Under the pieces are notes generated by a model. That model saw only the letters and a program-made list of their open reading frames with translations. It did no database searches and was not told the origin of the DNA. A DNA stretch of 64,000 bases, taken from NCBI RefSeq assembly GCF_029227915.1, contig NC_079876.1:16866001-16930000 (forward strand), written 5' to 3'. The stretch is from Hydractinia symbiolongicarpus. Its lineage: Eukaryota; Cnidaria; Hydrozoa; Anthoathecata; Hydractiniidae. The position numbers and the translations under genes were made by a program. Shown here one piece after another: positions 48,900 through 60,800 of the stretch. How positions within the stretch are numbered: position 1 is the stretch's first letter; every line of letters starts with the position of its first letter.

Positions 48900-49835
48900 T
48901 GGGCATTGCTATACATTTTCTACACTTTTGCGGACTTTTCCGAGAGGGAAGTAGCAAAATAAGTTATTGCTCATCTCCAGTACCTGTTACAATCTCATCT
49001 TCAAACAAAACAAAACAACCGTATGATATATATAAAACCGCTTATCTATGTGGGTATGGTGACATGATCCATCGATTTGGGAGATCCGTTCTAGAACTAA
49101 GTATGATTTCAAACTTCGTGTAAATTTGATTTATCAGCATTTTAAGTACAAATTGCGCGACCTCAAAAATTGCTTAGCTTTAATAAAGCTCAGAGAGTAT
49201 GCTGATGCTGGTCATGAGTAAAATTCTGCTGGGGATTATTTGTTGATGGAACTATCCGTCCAATATGTCAAACCAAAAGATGTCAACAAGCTATATACAA
49301 TGGCAATAAACAGATATATTCTTTTAAATTTTAAAGCGTTGTTGGACTAAACGGTTAAATTGCGAGTTTGTATGGACCTACGGAGGGTAGGAGACGCGAT
49401 TGTGCTCTTTTGAATACTTCCGGATTACTTCAAAGTTTACAACATTCACATTCTCCTCATGAACAGTTATTGTGCATTTATGGTTATCCTGCATACCTCA
49501 TTCGTCCACAAATACTATGGCCCTTTAAGGATGCGAATATACTACTAATCAAAGACCGTTAAATGAGGCCATGAGCAAAGTGAGAATATCTGTGAATGTA
49601 TATTTGGTGACATTGTGAATTACTCGCATTTTTAGAAAAAGTTGAAGATAGGCTTGAGTGCTGCTGGAAAAATGAATTCACTTTGTGCACTTCTTCATGA
49701 TGTATTCAGAATTCTCAAAGTTCTCTGGAGTTTATGGGTTTATGTTAAGAAAATTTTGTACCATATTCGTTTAAAATCTTTGCAACGTCAGTGCAAAAAT
49801 AACTTTTATATTCCATGCAAAGAACACGATTTCAT
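48900..49835 (+). pseudogene. PIF/Harbinger DDE transposase relic
   Basis: Readable in pieces: YDIYKTAYLCGYGDMIHRFG, RSVLELSMISN (about 49020-49115), REYADAGHE (near 49200), then YGPTEGRRRDCALLNTSGLL, LCIYGYPAYLIRPQILWPFK (49368-49560), SKVRISVNVYL-like text near 49570-49600 and LKIGLSAAGKMNSLCALLHD (about 49640-49700). The order follows Harbinger-type transposases: an N-terminal RFGR..EL..IS block, the middle acidic domain, GP.EGRR.D, the IYGDPAY block and the C-terminal KIGLSA.GK. Frameshifts and stops are frequent, the first catalytic Asp region is not readable, and the Asp of the IYGDPAY block is Tyr here. It is dead. Confidence 0.75.
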
Positions 49836-50245
49836 GTAAAGTATTCACAAACTTTCTTTTGTGTAAATTCTTTGAAATATCACGATACAATGTAAGAACT
49901 ACGTTTATATTTCACACACAGAACACGAGTTCGTGTAAAGTATTCACGAACTTTCTTTTGTGTAAATTATTGATACAATGTAAGAACTACGTTTATATTT
50001 TACACATAGAACACGAGTTCGTGTAAAGTATTCACAAACTTTCTTTTGTGGGAATTTTTTGAAATATAACGATACAATGTAAGAACTACGTTTATATTTT
50101 ACACACAGAACACGAGTTCGTGTAAAGTATTCACGAACTTTCTTTTGTGTAAATTTTTTGAAATATTACGATACAATGTAAGAACTACGTTTATATTTTA
50201 CACACAGTGCACGAGTTCGTGTAAAGTATTCACAAACTTTCTAGT
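49801..50245. repeat. 99-bp satellite-like tandem repeat, about 4.5 units
   Basis: Units are marked by CACGAGTTCGTGTAAAGTAT at 49924, 50012, 50111 and 50210, with a variant at 49825. The spacing is 99, 88, 99 and 99 bp; the second unit has an 11-bp deletion. CACGA/TCGTG inside each unit is a short interrupted palindrome. It is non-coding and follows the Harbinger relic directly. Confidence 0.9.
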
Positions 50246-50976
50246 TGGTCTAGATACATTTCGGAATATTATGTTAAAGAAAGAAAATAGATTTACTTGA
50301 GAAAGAAAAAAAACTCCTAAATGGCGACTTGGAAATAACTTTTTGTGTGAACCAGTACTTTCTAAGGTATTTTCCAGAATATAAAAAAACATTTTGAGGG
50401 GGTGTATACAAACTCACAAATTCTAGATGAATAAATTCGTAATACCTTCTTCAAACGTGTAGATTTTTGTGAGTAGGCTGTTTAGCTCTAAATAACAACA
50501 AAAACAACAACATATTACTTCCTACAAAAACAAATTAGCGATTTTCATCTCTATATATGATTACAATCTATCCTGCACATTAATACGCGCCATTTGAAAT
50601 GGAAAGCATTTACTATGCACGTGTTAAGGTACCCAGGATATATGAAACACGCATTACCCAAATTGATGTAAAATAAAACTATGTAAGATAAATTTGTTAT
50701 CGAATAGCATTTCGACTTACCGGCTCTCAAGGCTCAGAAGAACAAACAAAAAAACCACAACCTTCACATCTCTGCAGTAATAAGGTCTAGTTCCGAATTT
50801 GTACCAAAAAGGTTTTTACTTTTCTTGTCTGTTGTATGAGAACAATTTCATTTTAAAGCACAGTTATTATTTACCCAGGATAGCCTTTTCAGTTTCTAAT
50901 AACGCTAAATGTGCTATTTTGCTTTTAAAGCTCTAATTTGAGCTATGAAAAACATTTAAGCACAATAGCTGCTTGT
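50246..50976. other. no recognisable gene
   Basis: AT-rich spacer; nothing supported. Confidence 0.45.
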
Positions 50977-50980
50977 TTAA

Positions 50981-51085
50981 CCCTATTCGGTCCGGGTTTT
51001 TTTTTAATAACTCTTTATATTATGTTGCATGGCTAGAATACTTATTGAGTTTCAATATTTATCTATTAGACACCTGCATGCAAAT
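50981..51085 (+). mobile_element. piggyBac-type MITE, short 5' fragment
   Basis: It starts CCCTATTCGGTCCGGG after TTAA (50977-50980), keeps about 100 bp of similarity to the left part of 13806-14547 (to ACACCTGCATGCA) and then diverges. It has lost the GC-rich subterminal palindrome. Confidence 0.7.
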
Positions 51086-51177
51086 TTTGTCATGATAATT
51101 TGATATTCTATCTGAATGTCCTTATTTGAAAAGCATAGAACTATTATAAAATTTTGAATAACGTCATAAGTATTACA

Positions 51178-51870
51178 AACTAGTCGATAAGGCCCGTGGA
51201 AAAATCCACTGAGGCAGGATAAAAATTTTGATGACGTCAGCAACCTACCATTAATAATTTAGAAGTTTTGTTTTCACGTTGCATCTATCGTGTAGAGATT
51301 AAAGCGCTGATCAAGAAAATGTATATGATCATGTGCTTTTGATATGAGCAGTTAATGAAATATAAGGAGAGTTTTAAAAATTTAAATCAGCAATGGCCTC
51401 ATCAAGATCGAAAAATTTTTTTTATAAATTTGTATACCTATTGCCTTCATCATATAGATCTTGAAACGCTGATCAAAAAAATGTATAGGATTATGTACTT
51501 TTGACAAACGGTTGCAGAGATATCAAGGTTTAGAGGTTTTTTGATGACGTCATCAACCCGTCCATTCAGGAACGGATTCGGGGACCCAGGTTTGGAAAAC
51601 TCACCCAAATTGGTCCTAGGTGCTCCCTAGTTACCTACGCAGTGAAAAAATCATTGACGTCACCACCTCGTTTCCAAGTTATTTGGCCTCTAAATTTTAG
51701 GTGCACTGTAATGGCTTCATTAATTTAATATAGGATATTGACGTTAAAGTAGTGTTATTGACATCGCGCCGTAACGTCAGAAAATTTAACATATTAGACA
51801 TAAGTTTTTCGGCAACATCAAAGGAAAATGAAGACATCCACTTTGCCTGTTACAAACAGACACAGTCTCT
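51178..51870 (+). repeat. dispersed repeat family, copy 1
   Basis: It begins ACTAGTCGATAAGGCCCGTG. It shares with 52047-52750, in order: CTGATCAAGAAAATGTATA, ACGGTTGCAGAGATAT, GTCCATTC..ACGGATTCGGGGACC, CCCTAGTTACCTACG, TCGTTTCCAAGTTATTT and AATGGCTTCA. No ORF is present. It is probably a non-autonomous element of unknown class. Confidence 0.75.
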
Positions 51871-52046
51871 GTATTATTATAAGAGACTAGCTACGCCTTT
51901 TCTTTTTTCCTTATATCAGAATATAAGATAAAGCTAGCTAGCTTTCATCGGTCAAAAATGTACAAAATAGTACATAAAGCTATACACCGTTTATTAGCTT
52001 GGTATTAAAGAGCATGTCATGAAAAGCACAAGCTGTTTATTGTTTA

Positions 52047-52750
52047 CTAGTCGATAAGGCCCGTTGAAAAATCCACTTAGGCAGAAGGACAATGGAAAAA
52101 TAGGTTGTTTTAGATTTTTTGTTGACGTCAGCAGTGCAATTACAAAAATTTTTGGCGAAATATAGTTTATTCGTTGTCTGTACTGTGCAGAGGTATAAAC
52201 GCTGACTAAGAAAATGTATATGATCATGTCTTTTTGATAAGCGGTTAATGAGATATAACGGTAAATTTTGCTGACGTCAACAATGGCCAGTCAAACCCCC
52301 AAAAAATTTTTTAAAAAAATTTGTATACCTGCTGCCTTTATTGTATACGTCTTGAAACGCTGATCAAGAAAATGTATAGGATCGCGTATTTTTGACAAAC
52401 GGTTGCAGAGATATTAGGGTTCGAAGGTTTTTTGGCGACGTCATCAAGCCGTCCATTCCGAAACGGATTCGGGGACCTAAGTTTGGGAAACTTACCCAAA
52501 GTGGTCCCTAGTTACCTACGAAGGAGATGACGTCAGTTATTTCCACTCGTTTCCAAGTTATTTAGCCTTAAATTTAATCTTAATATACTTTCCTTTGACG
52601 TCAATATTGCTCTAACGTCAAAGTTTGCTAATTTACAGAACAAATTTCTGCACTCAAAGTTTTAAGTGCATTGTAATGGCTTCACTAATCTTAATTAACT
52701 TTCCTTTGACGTCAATACTATTTTATCGGTAAAGTTTGGTAAATTACAGA
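52047..52750 (+). repeat. dispersed repeat family, copy 2
   Basis: Begins ACTAGTCGATAAGGCCCGTT and runs colinear with 51178-51870 in direct orientation about 870 bp downstream. Its 3' part is partly duplicated (CTTTCCTTTGACGTCAATA near 52588 and 52699). A further partial start, ACTAGCCGAATTCCCGTGG, is at about 52853. Confidence 0.75.
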
Positions 52751-52962
52751 ACAATTTTATAGGCGATGTTTTATAGAATTTGTTAAAGAAAATTTTGAAG
52801 AATGTAATCCACTTTGCAAAAGTGACAGAAAGACACACGGAATTAGCGTATTACTAGCCGAATTCCCGTGGAAGAATCCACTGAATCTTTCATTAAACCG
52901 ATGTAAGGGATACCAAACAAAAATATACAACACAGTAATTTGAATTTTCAAAACTCACATTT

Positions 52963-53037
52963 CAACCTCGACCCCGGGCTCTTTGTCTCTTTTATAACGG
53001 GATGGCAAAAAGAGAAAAAGCCCTGGGATCGAGGTTG
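52963..53037. mobile_element. 75-bp hairpin MITE
   Basis: The arms CAACCTCGACCCCGGGCTCT and, read in reverse, CAACCTCGATCCCAGGGCTT are nearly complementary and continue through AAAGAGA/TCTCTTTT. Single-armed relatives occur near 19045, 29573, 47648 and 54504. Confidence 0.7.
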
Positions 53038-55165
53038 CTCACAATCTGCATTATTATATATTTATAAACGCTGAAACAAAACATCTAAAAATATAAGCAT
53101 GTGCAACAAAAAAAGTTATAAAAAAAATTATGAATTAAAAATGGAAAATGTCCAAAAAAATCAAAGGCGTCTAACAACCGTTAAGTAAAAAGCGAAATAC
53201 GCTAAAACTATGTACTTGCTTTGCCATTCCAGAAGTACACCGGGGAAAAAAGGATACCAAACATTAAAAAATAATCCAACATTTTTCGTTAAGTCATACA
53301 AAATCAGCTATTCAGTCTATTGCATACGGCAAACCTTCCAAAGTTATACTCAAAATATAAGAAATTAATAGTTAAAAAACACATAAAAGAGAAATATAAA
53401 AACTTGAATCATTTGGTATATTGTATATCTACTGAAATATTTCAATCCAAAATATTAAAAGAACAGTTTGCTTTAACAGACCCAAACTTATAATCAAGAA
53501 AATCACGCATAAAATCAAAGAAGATAACAATGCAGTGTTTTCGAATTTAAGAATCGAATAATATTTCAAACGATCGTAACGTGGCAGATGTAAACATTGA
53601 TTTAACTTTGTTTACATTTAGGTTTATTATAACGACATCAACACTTTAACAATTTAAGTTTAGGTTTTAGGTTTGTTACACAATGGGTAGTGTTAAAAAC
53701 AGTAACAACGGAAAAATTACTTTTTACATTTTATGTAAATTCTTCTCTAGGATATACACGCTGTTTTTATAAGAATAGTGGGTTTTAGTTTCAGCCTCGA
53801 TGTTCTTAACTTTTTTGACAAATGCTATCCTCATTATTCTCAATATGCTCTTAGAATGACTATGGCGTGAAAATACCTCTAATGCCTCAATAAAATAAAG
53901 CATGCTGTAAGTTACTTGCCATTGCATGGACACAAAAAAGTTCAGTTAGTTTGATATACAATAAAAAAAGTAACCTTCTAATCAATTTTGTGCGTCATAC
54001 AAATGTTCATATTTAAACTATCAGGCTCAGACATATTCTTAGGACATTCTAAACTTCTGGTCTATTTTTCAGAGTATATTCTTTACAAAATAAGTGCTTC
54101 AAGAAAATATTTTCCGGCTCAAGACACAACAACAATCTTAATATTTAAGGAAAAAAATAGCTCTGAAAGAAACGGTTAAAATATCGTTATACACCAAGAT
54201 TCATTTTTCTATCAAATAATTTAAACAACACACCTGCTTTTCGTTCGCTTTCTCAGTTAGGTCGCTAGCTAGGGTTCTTTGAATAAAAGTTCAATCATTT
54301 TTTACTTCGATTACTATATTTCGCTTCATCCCAAAGAGAACGAATTGAAAATGTATAGCTACAATTGTCTGATGCATTTCCAATAAATTCTTTTTGTGAT
54401 ATCATATCATCGTATGTCTTTCTTCGTTTTGAAAATATTTTTTCAACACCAGTTTGTTTTTTACATTTAAGATTCGAATTACATTCATATTCGAATGCGA
54501 CACAACCTCGGTCCCAGACCACAAAAATGGAAAATAGAAAAACATATAAGCTTTAATCTAACCTTACAATGAGTAAACTTTATTTGAAATAACTTTTTTC
54601 AGGATAAATTTGAAAAACAGACAACCTTCTTCACATCGGTTTTCTTTTGTCAGTTGATAAACAACTTGTTTCCATGAGATACTGTGCGCACATGGTAAAC
54701 CGGGGGTAAAATTAGATTATTTTAACCGCAACGGCCGAAAACGGCGCTGTAGCATAAATGACAAGGACCCCCTGTTTTCTCATTTGGCGGCTTACTTATT
54801 TTTTTAGTAAATTTTAGCGTACGGCCACGTCATAAGAATGTGACCCGTGATTTCTGTGTCGTGGACTCACAGTTTTACTCACGCAAGGGAATTAATATAT
54901 AAGATTATAGAGATTATAAAATTCAGGAAAGGTGTTTCAGCCGTTTTATTTCAAGAGATACTTCCTCTTAATTTGCGAGCGTGGCAATCGACTAATTTGA
55001 AAAAATAATTTTTTATATGAAAAGTATATTAAAGTTGAGGACGGACTCGTTACATTTTCGGACTCAAAATAATAATAATAAAAGTAACAAAATGATAAGA
55101 ATAAAAATTAAAGAAAAAAGTAACGAAAAATTGCTCATTTTTTTTTAAAGCAGTACTTGTGCCGT
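53038..55165. other. gene-poor stretch
   Basis: Short frames on both strands, such as minus-strand 53724-53933 and 54295-54522, have no recognisable motif. The second begins inside a CAACCTCGGTCCCAG repeat motif, so neither is called as a gene. Confidence 0.4.
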
Positions 55166-55810
55166 GTAAAGCATTAGACACCAGCATGCAAAATGTTTAG
55201 GTCCCATATCTTTCAGAGGCTTTGATATTGGCTATTACTCGAAACTACCCCTAAAAATCTCTTTGAAACCCTTATAATGGGGAAAATATAATAACTCTTG
55301 TTAAGATTATGTTTAGAACTTGAAACTTACAACACAACTTTGTTTTATCAAGAAGAAACATTTTGCATGTTTTAGTCACGTAGTTAATCCGATTTATCGA
55401 TTTTTTCGGGTAAAATTTTAAATTTTTACCCGAAAATCGAAAAAAACGGATTTTCGGGCAATATTTGGCAATTTTTCATACGATCTATGTAAAAACCGGA
55501 AAATATGTTAGATAACTTTTATTTAGCTTTCAGAAACTTCAAACTGAATGTAAAAATTCGCTCTAGAACTAAAGTAATTGAATTTTAAGCAGATAGTGGT
55601 ATTTTGAACAAATTTCAAGCTTTTGATTACGTCACAGAAAAAGTGCTAATGCAAGCAAAAATTTATTGCTGCCATTTTGTTCCCTTTGACATACTATAAG
55701 TGTGCCAAGTTTTATTCAATTTAGACAATCCTATGAAAGGTTATTGAGGGGGAGGGGAAGAGGGAATCCCCCCGGTCATAATATGTTCGAAAACCCCGGA
55801 CCGAATAGGG
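55166..55810. mobile_element. piggyBac-type MITE, 5'-truncated copy
   Basis: It follows the complete copy from TTAGACACC through to the right end CCCCGGACCGAATAGGG. The left terminus is missing and TTAG, not TTAA, follows, so it is an old damaged copy. The 1,200-bp duplication starts within it. Confidence 0.75.
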
Positions 55811-56431
55811 TTAGGCTTCGTTTTCAATGGTGACTAATGCGAAATAACATAATTAATTTTTGAACATAATTTCTTAGTTCAAAGTGGAAACATGTATAGT
55901 TTGTGTTATTTCAAACTCAAAACTTCAAGTTTCATGAAACAACGTGAACTTGACATCTACATTTTTTTGGTACTGTTCCTCTTTACTTCATGAAATAAAG
56001 AAACATCAAAGGAATACTGATATTTTTATGCAAATATGAGTTGCAAAACATACAGTGTAAGAATTTTCGAGATAAATACGCTTTAAAAACACGTATTTAA
56101 GGTTTAAAAAAGAACATTTTATAATAAAAGTGAATTTGTTTTTTTCATTGGTGGAACGTTTGCAGAAAGGCCCCTGACGTGACTCGATCATCGATTGAAC
56201 CCACAATCTTCCGCACTGGAGGCGAAAGCTCTACCACAAACCCACCATTTTATGGTGAATGCTCTGCCTCAAGGACACCAGTCGTTGAGGGTTAAGCATG
56301 TTTAATATTTTATTTATAACTTCGTTTACTTTTAATCCCCAAACATACTAAGGTATACCAGGTAACAATGCTTTTGAGATATCAAGATTTAAATTTTGTG
56401 AGAAAAGGTCCCATTTATTTTCCCATTTTTA
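55232..56431 (+). repeat. 1,200-bp tandem duplication, copy 1
   Basis: 55232-56430 repeats at 56432-57630 with no difference I could find. It contains most of a damaged MITE, a tRNA-like SINE head and a non-coding flank. Perfect identity implies a very recent event, or an assembly duplication of a single locus. Confidence 0.95.
56179..56246 (-). mobile_element. tRNA-like SINE head (in duplication copy 1)
   Basis: On the minus strand it reads GTGGTAGAGCTTTCGCC (A box and anticodon 5' stem), the loop CTCCAGT, then GCGGAAGATTGTGGGTTC (B box). The anticodon stem TTCGC/GCGGA pairs, with CCA in the anticodon position. The T and acceptor arms do not pair, so it is a degenerate tRNA-derived SINE and not a working tRNA. 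Confidence 0.55.
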
Positions 56432-57631
56432 CTATTACTCGAAACTACCCCTAAAAATCTCTTTGAAACCCTTATAATGGGGAAAATATAATAACTCTTG
56501 TTAAGATTATGTTTAGAACTTGAAACTTACAACACAACTTTGTTTTATCAAGAAGAAACATTTTGCATGTTTTAGTCACGTAGTTAATCCGATTTATCGA
56601 TTTTTTCGGGTAAAATTTTAAATTTTTACCCGAAAATCGAAAAAAACGGATTTTCGGGCAATATTTGGCAATTTTTCATACGATCTATGTAAAAACCGGA
56701 AAATATGTTAGATAACTTTTATTTAGCTTTCAGAAACTTCAAACTGAATGTAAAAATTCGCTCTAGAACTAAAGTAATTGAATTTTAAGCAGATAGTGGT
56801 ATTTTGAACAAATTTCAAGCTTTTGATTACGTCACAGAAAAAGTGCTAATGCAAGCAAAAATTTATTGCTGCCATTTTGTTCCCTTTGACATACTATAAG
56901 TGTGCCAAGTTTTATTCAATTTAGACAATCCTATGAAAGGTTATTGAGGGGGAGGGGAAGAGGGAATCCCCCCGGTCATAATATGTTCGAAAACCCCGGA
57001 CCGAATAGGGTTAGGCTTCGTTTTCAATGGTGACTAATGCGAAATAACATAATTAATTTTTGAACATAATTTCTTAGTTCAAAGTGGAAACATGTATAGT
57101 TTGTGTTATTTCAAACTCAAAACTTCAAGTTTCATGAAACAACGTGAACTTGACATCTACATTTTTTTGGTACTGTTCCTCTTTACTTCATGAAATAAAG
57201 AAACATCAAAGGAATACTGATATTTTTATGCAAATATGAGTTGCAAAACATACAGTGTAAGAATTTTCGAGATAAATACGCTTTAAAAACACGTATTTAA
57301 GGTTTAAAAAAGAACATTTTATAATAAAAGTGAATTTGTTTTTTTCATTGGTGGAACGTTTGCAGAAAGGCCCCTGACGTGACTCGATCATCGATTGAAC
57401 CCACAATCTTCCGCACTGGAGGCGAAAGCTCTACCACAAACCCACCATTTTATGGTGAATGCTCTGCCTCAAGGACACCAGTCGTTGAGGGTTAAGCATG
57501 TTTAATATTTTATTTATAACTTCGTTTACTTTTAATCCCCAAACATACTAAGGTATACCAGGTAACAATGCTTTTGAGATATCAAGATTTAAATTTTGTG
57601 AGAAAAGGTCCCATTTATTTTCCCATTTTTT
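56432..57631 (+). repeat. 1,200-bp tandem duplication, copy 2
   Basis: Identical to the preceding unit over 1,199 bp. The junction is CCCATTTTTACTATTACTCG; after copy 2 the sequence leaves as CCCATTTTTTACCCAG. A shared CTATTACTCG lies at both left edges. Confidence 0.95.
57379..57446 (-). mobile_element. tRNA-like SINE head (in duplication copy 2)
   Basis: Exact second copy of the tRNA-like region at 56179-56246, produced by the 1,200-bp tandem duplication and not by an independent insertion. Confidence 0.55.
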
Positions 57632-57879
57632 ACCCAGTGCTTAATTAACCGCTCAATCTGAAGAAACACCGCTTTAACTTAGTGTCGAAAAGCGCCTAAT
57701 GCCCAAGTATGCATTCACTCTGATTGAGTGTCCATGGTCTTTGACTGTGGGGCTATTTAAGCTAGTGGGTAAGCTGTGAATTAATACAACAAGTAAATAG
57801 TCAAGTAATTCCAAGATGTTACACATTTCCAAACAACGTGTAGTCTCAAAATGAGAATATTTATCAAATTCTGCATTAC

Positions 57880-60800
57880 CTTGGTCATCAGCCTCTGCTT
57901 CCTTGTCTTTATTTTTTTCTTTGACTTCTCCTTCCTCTTTTTTCTTGCTTTTCCCTTCCTTTTTCTCTTTTTCTCGATCTTTTTCTTTTTCCTAAGGAAA
58001 TGCATTGCTGACTTTAAAAAAATGAATCAAGTTATATAGGTTGAGAGGATTATCAATGGTAAAAAATACTGCATGCACAAACTAAACAATAATTTTAAAC
58101 ATCTGATCCGGCATTGTAAAAGCAGCATCAAATACTTCTACTTTTAAACACACCGAAACGTAAGCACTCATCAATGCTTTTGAAAACGTGCTACGAAATA
58201 CCAGTGCTTTTTGTTTGTGAATGAGTAACTTTAGCTTATAACATAAAAAAAAAATTATTCACCCTGATGCATTCTTTTAAGTTGGTATTGAGGAAAACTA
58301 AGTGACCAGCTTGCAAACAACTTTTCCTAGCTACTTTTTTATTATATCTGACACATGTTTGTTACCATTATATTTCCATTATTCAAAAAAAATGATGCAC
58401 AAATAATTTTGAGTTTAATATTTTTGCAGAATATAGGTATCAAATGTTGCAAATGTATGGAATAAAAACATAAAAATAGAAAAAATACGTTTTATAATGA
58501 TATATAACTATAATATAAGTGAATAGTAAGTGAGAATATTCATAGCATATTATAAAAAGATTGTTACATCATTTTCCATTTCACCTAATAAATCCACACC
58601 AAATCCTCTTAAAGTAATAAATTCTAAAAAATTCAATAGCAGATGGCTACTACAAACAATACTCAGTTTGGATAGGTAGCGTGACAATTTATTTTAGGGT
58701 AACTTTTTACTTGTGATTTTTTTGCATATCTCTGTAAATAGCTAGCTAGCTATAACTGTCCGCTGTAAAAGTCAGATTAAGGAAAACGTCAATATTTTAA
58801 TTGTTAACTTGAGTGTCAACTACAAAATAATTTAGATATCTATTGTTAAAATTATATTTTTAGTATCTAGATCCAAATAAGTAGCCATCTAATTTTGACA
58901 GCCACGAAAACAACATTGGCTACAGGATTTGGATTATAAAAAAAAAATCTTAAATAAAAACTTTGAGTTGATTATTTTAACAAACATTTGTTCTTTTTTA
59001 ATCGAATCTGCTTCCAAACATCTCGTAGCAAACGGCAGTAAACTCAACTTTAAATTGAGGAAATACAACAATTCTTTAACGTTTCAGTCTGTTTTTGCTT
59101 TGTTCAACTTTATTTCCAGTCAGGTGCGCACTTTTTGCCATGTTTTTATCCTCTTTAGAGCAGAAATCAGTCCTGGCAAAACATTTTTATTAATTTAATT
59201 AAAAAATACGAATAATATTTAATAAGGTTGAACAGGCGGATCCACAATACTTTGAAGCTGATGCTGCAGAATTGCTATCTAACTTATTTATGTTACTTTA
59301 TTCTCTTGAAATCATTAAAGCAACCATGTAGAATCAACATTTATCTACATTTAGGTAATGAAGTTTGACAAATTTAAATTTTTTTGTCCAATTGTAAAAG
59401 TCCAAAAAAAACAAGAAGAGGAAGATCTTAATTATACAATTTGTATAACTTAGCCATTTCAGAATTCACAAAACCAAAAATAGATAAAGAAACAACCAAG
59501 GTAACAAGGAATCCAATACACAAGCACGCAAGAACTATCATATTTTCAAGATAGGAATTTCGCAAATTACATTTCTAGTCTATTTGGGAAAAATGAGACA
59601 CATTAGTATCTGTGATATTGCCAACATACAGTATTTCTTTATTAGATAATGAAGAAATCGTAATTTAAACAAATTCTGACGACAACTTGTATCAAGTGAC
59701 AAATAACAACAAGTCAGTGATCATATACATACTTGGAGGATGATCTATCAGGAGACTTGGAAGTTGATTTCCGGGATTTTCTTCTTGCAGGAGAACGAGA
59801 TCTTGATTTTGATTTTTTTCTAAATGAATTTAATAAAAATGAAGTTCAAAAGAAGTTTAAAATCTCTTTTTCAAGCAGTTCTTTTTGTTAAGTAAATTTA
59901 CAAAAAGTAAAGATTTGACATCTGTTATAGATGCAGTTCTCCATGCAGGGCTTCCCAATCAAAAACACTTCATTCGTGAGAAATAAAAGTGTTTTCATAC
60001 CTGGATTGTCTTCTAGGAGACCGCGATGAAGATTTGGAAACAGACTTTCGTTTTTTGCGTCGATCTCTAAATAGCAGTTATTTATAAATTTATTTATTTT
60101 CATTATCAACAGAAATTAATGGGTAGAAGTAAACACTGTCCGTTATAAGTTAAATACCTTATTAAGGGCATTATACCTGACACCAGTAAATAAATTAACC
60201 AATGTTAGATATATTTTTGTTTGAACGATTTTAGGAAAACATTGGTGTAATAAAAATAAATACTGCATGTATTTATTTTTGTGAATGTGATGTGAAAGAA
60301 ATATAAGCGGCTTCTAGAACAAAAATCTAACTTATAACTTACCTGGAACGAGATCTTGATTTTCGACGTTTTAGAGACCTGAAATAACAAATACCCGAGT
60401 TACAATTTTGTCTCTTTTTATAAAATTATTTTGTAGATACACATTATTCATTGCAGATCTTTAATTTTGTGTACTAAACCTATTGATTCTAACCCCACCT
60501 TAGAGAAGATGTTAATTAGCTGTTAACAACTAATTTGAATAGTATGGGGCAATTTATAGCTCGGTAATTTGCAAAAGTTTTGTTATATTAGATTATAATT
60601 GATCGAGGGAATTGATTAACACCAAAGCTGGAAGATATAAACAGGTTTTACTGAAGGTTTTGGATGGTGTGGAAGTGAAGTGAACAAAAAATTGTTAAGG
60701 AAACTGATCAGCCACAAAATGCAAAAAGTATAAAATTCTTTGCTAAAAATTCTGTTCCACGTAGCTTCCATATTTTAAGTCTGTTTAAGGTAACTTAAAA

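Noticed and set aside
49801-50245. CRISPR-like array
   Set aside because: The 99-bp units are contiguous with no unique spacers; the context is a eukaryotic genome with introns.
54295-54522. Minus-strand Cys-containing frame as a secreted-protein exon
   Set aside because: It starts within a CAACCTCGGTCCCAG repeat motif and has no recognisable domain or clear splice acceptor.
56179-56246. Functional tRNA-Trp(CCA)
   Set aside because: Anticodon arm is plausible but T and acceptor arms do not pair; it fits a SINE head.
56006-57406. Two identical 66-codon minus-strand frames as duplicated genes
   Set aside because: They lie in a tRNA-like SINE and non-coding flank copied by the 1,200-bp duplication; no protein motif.
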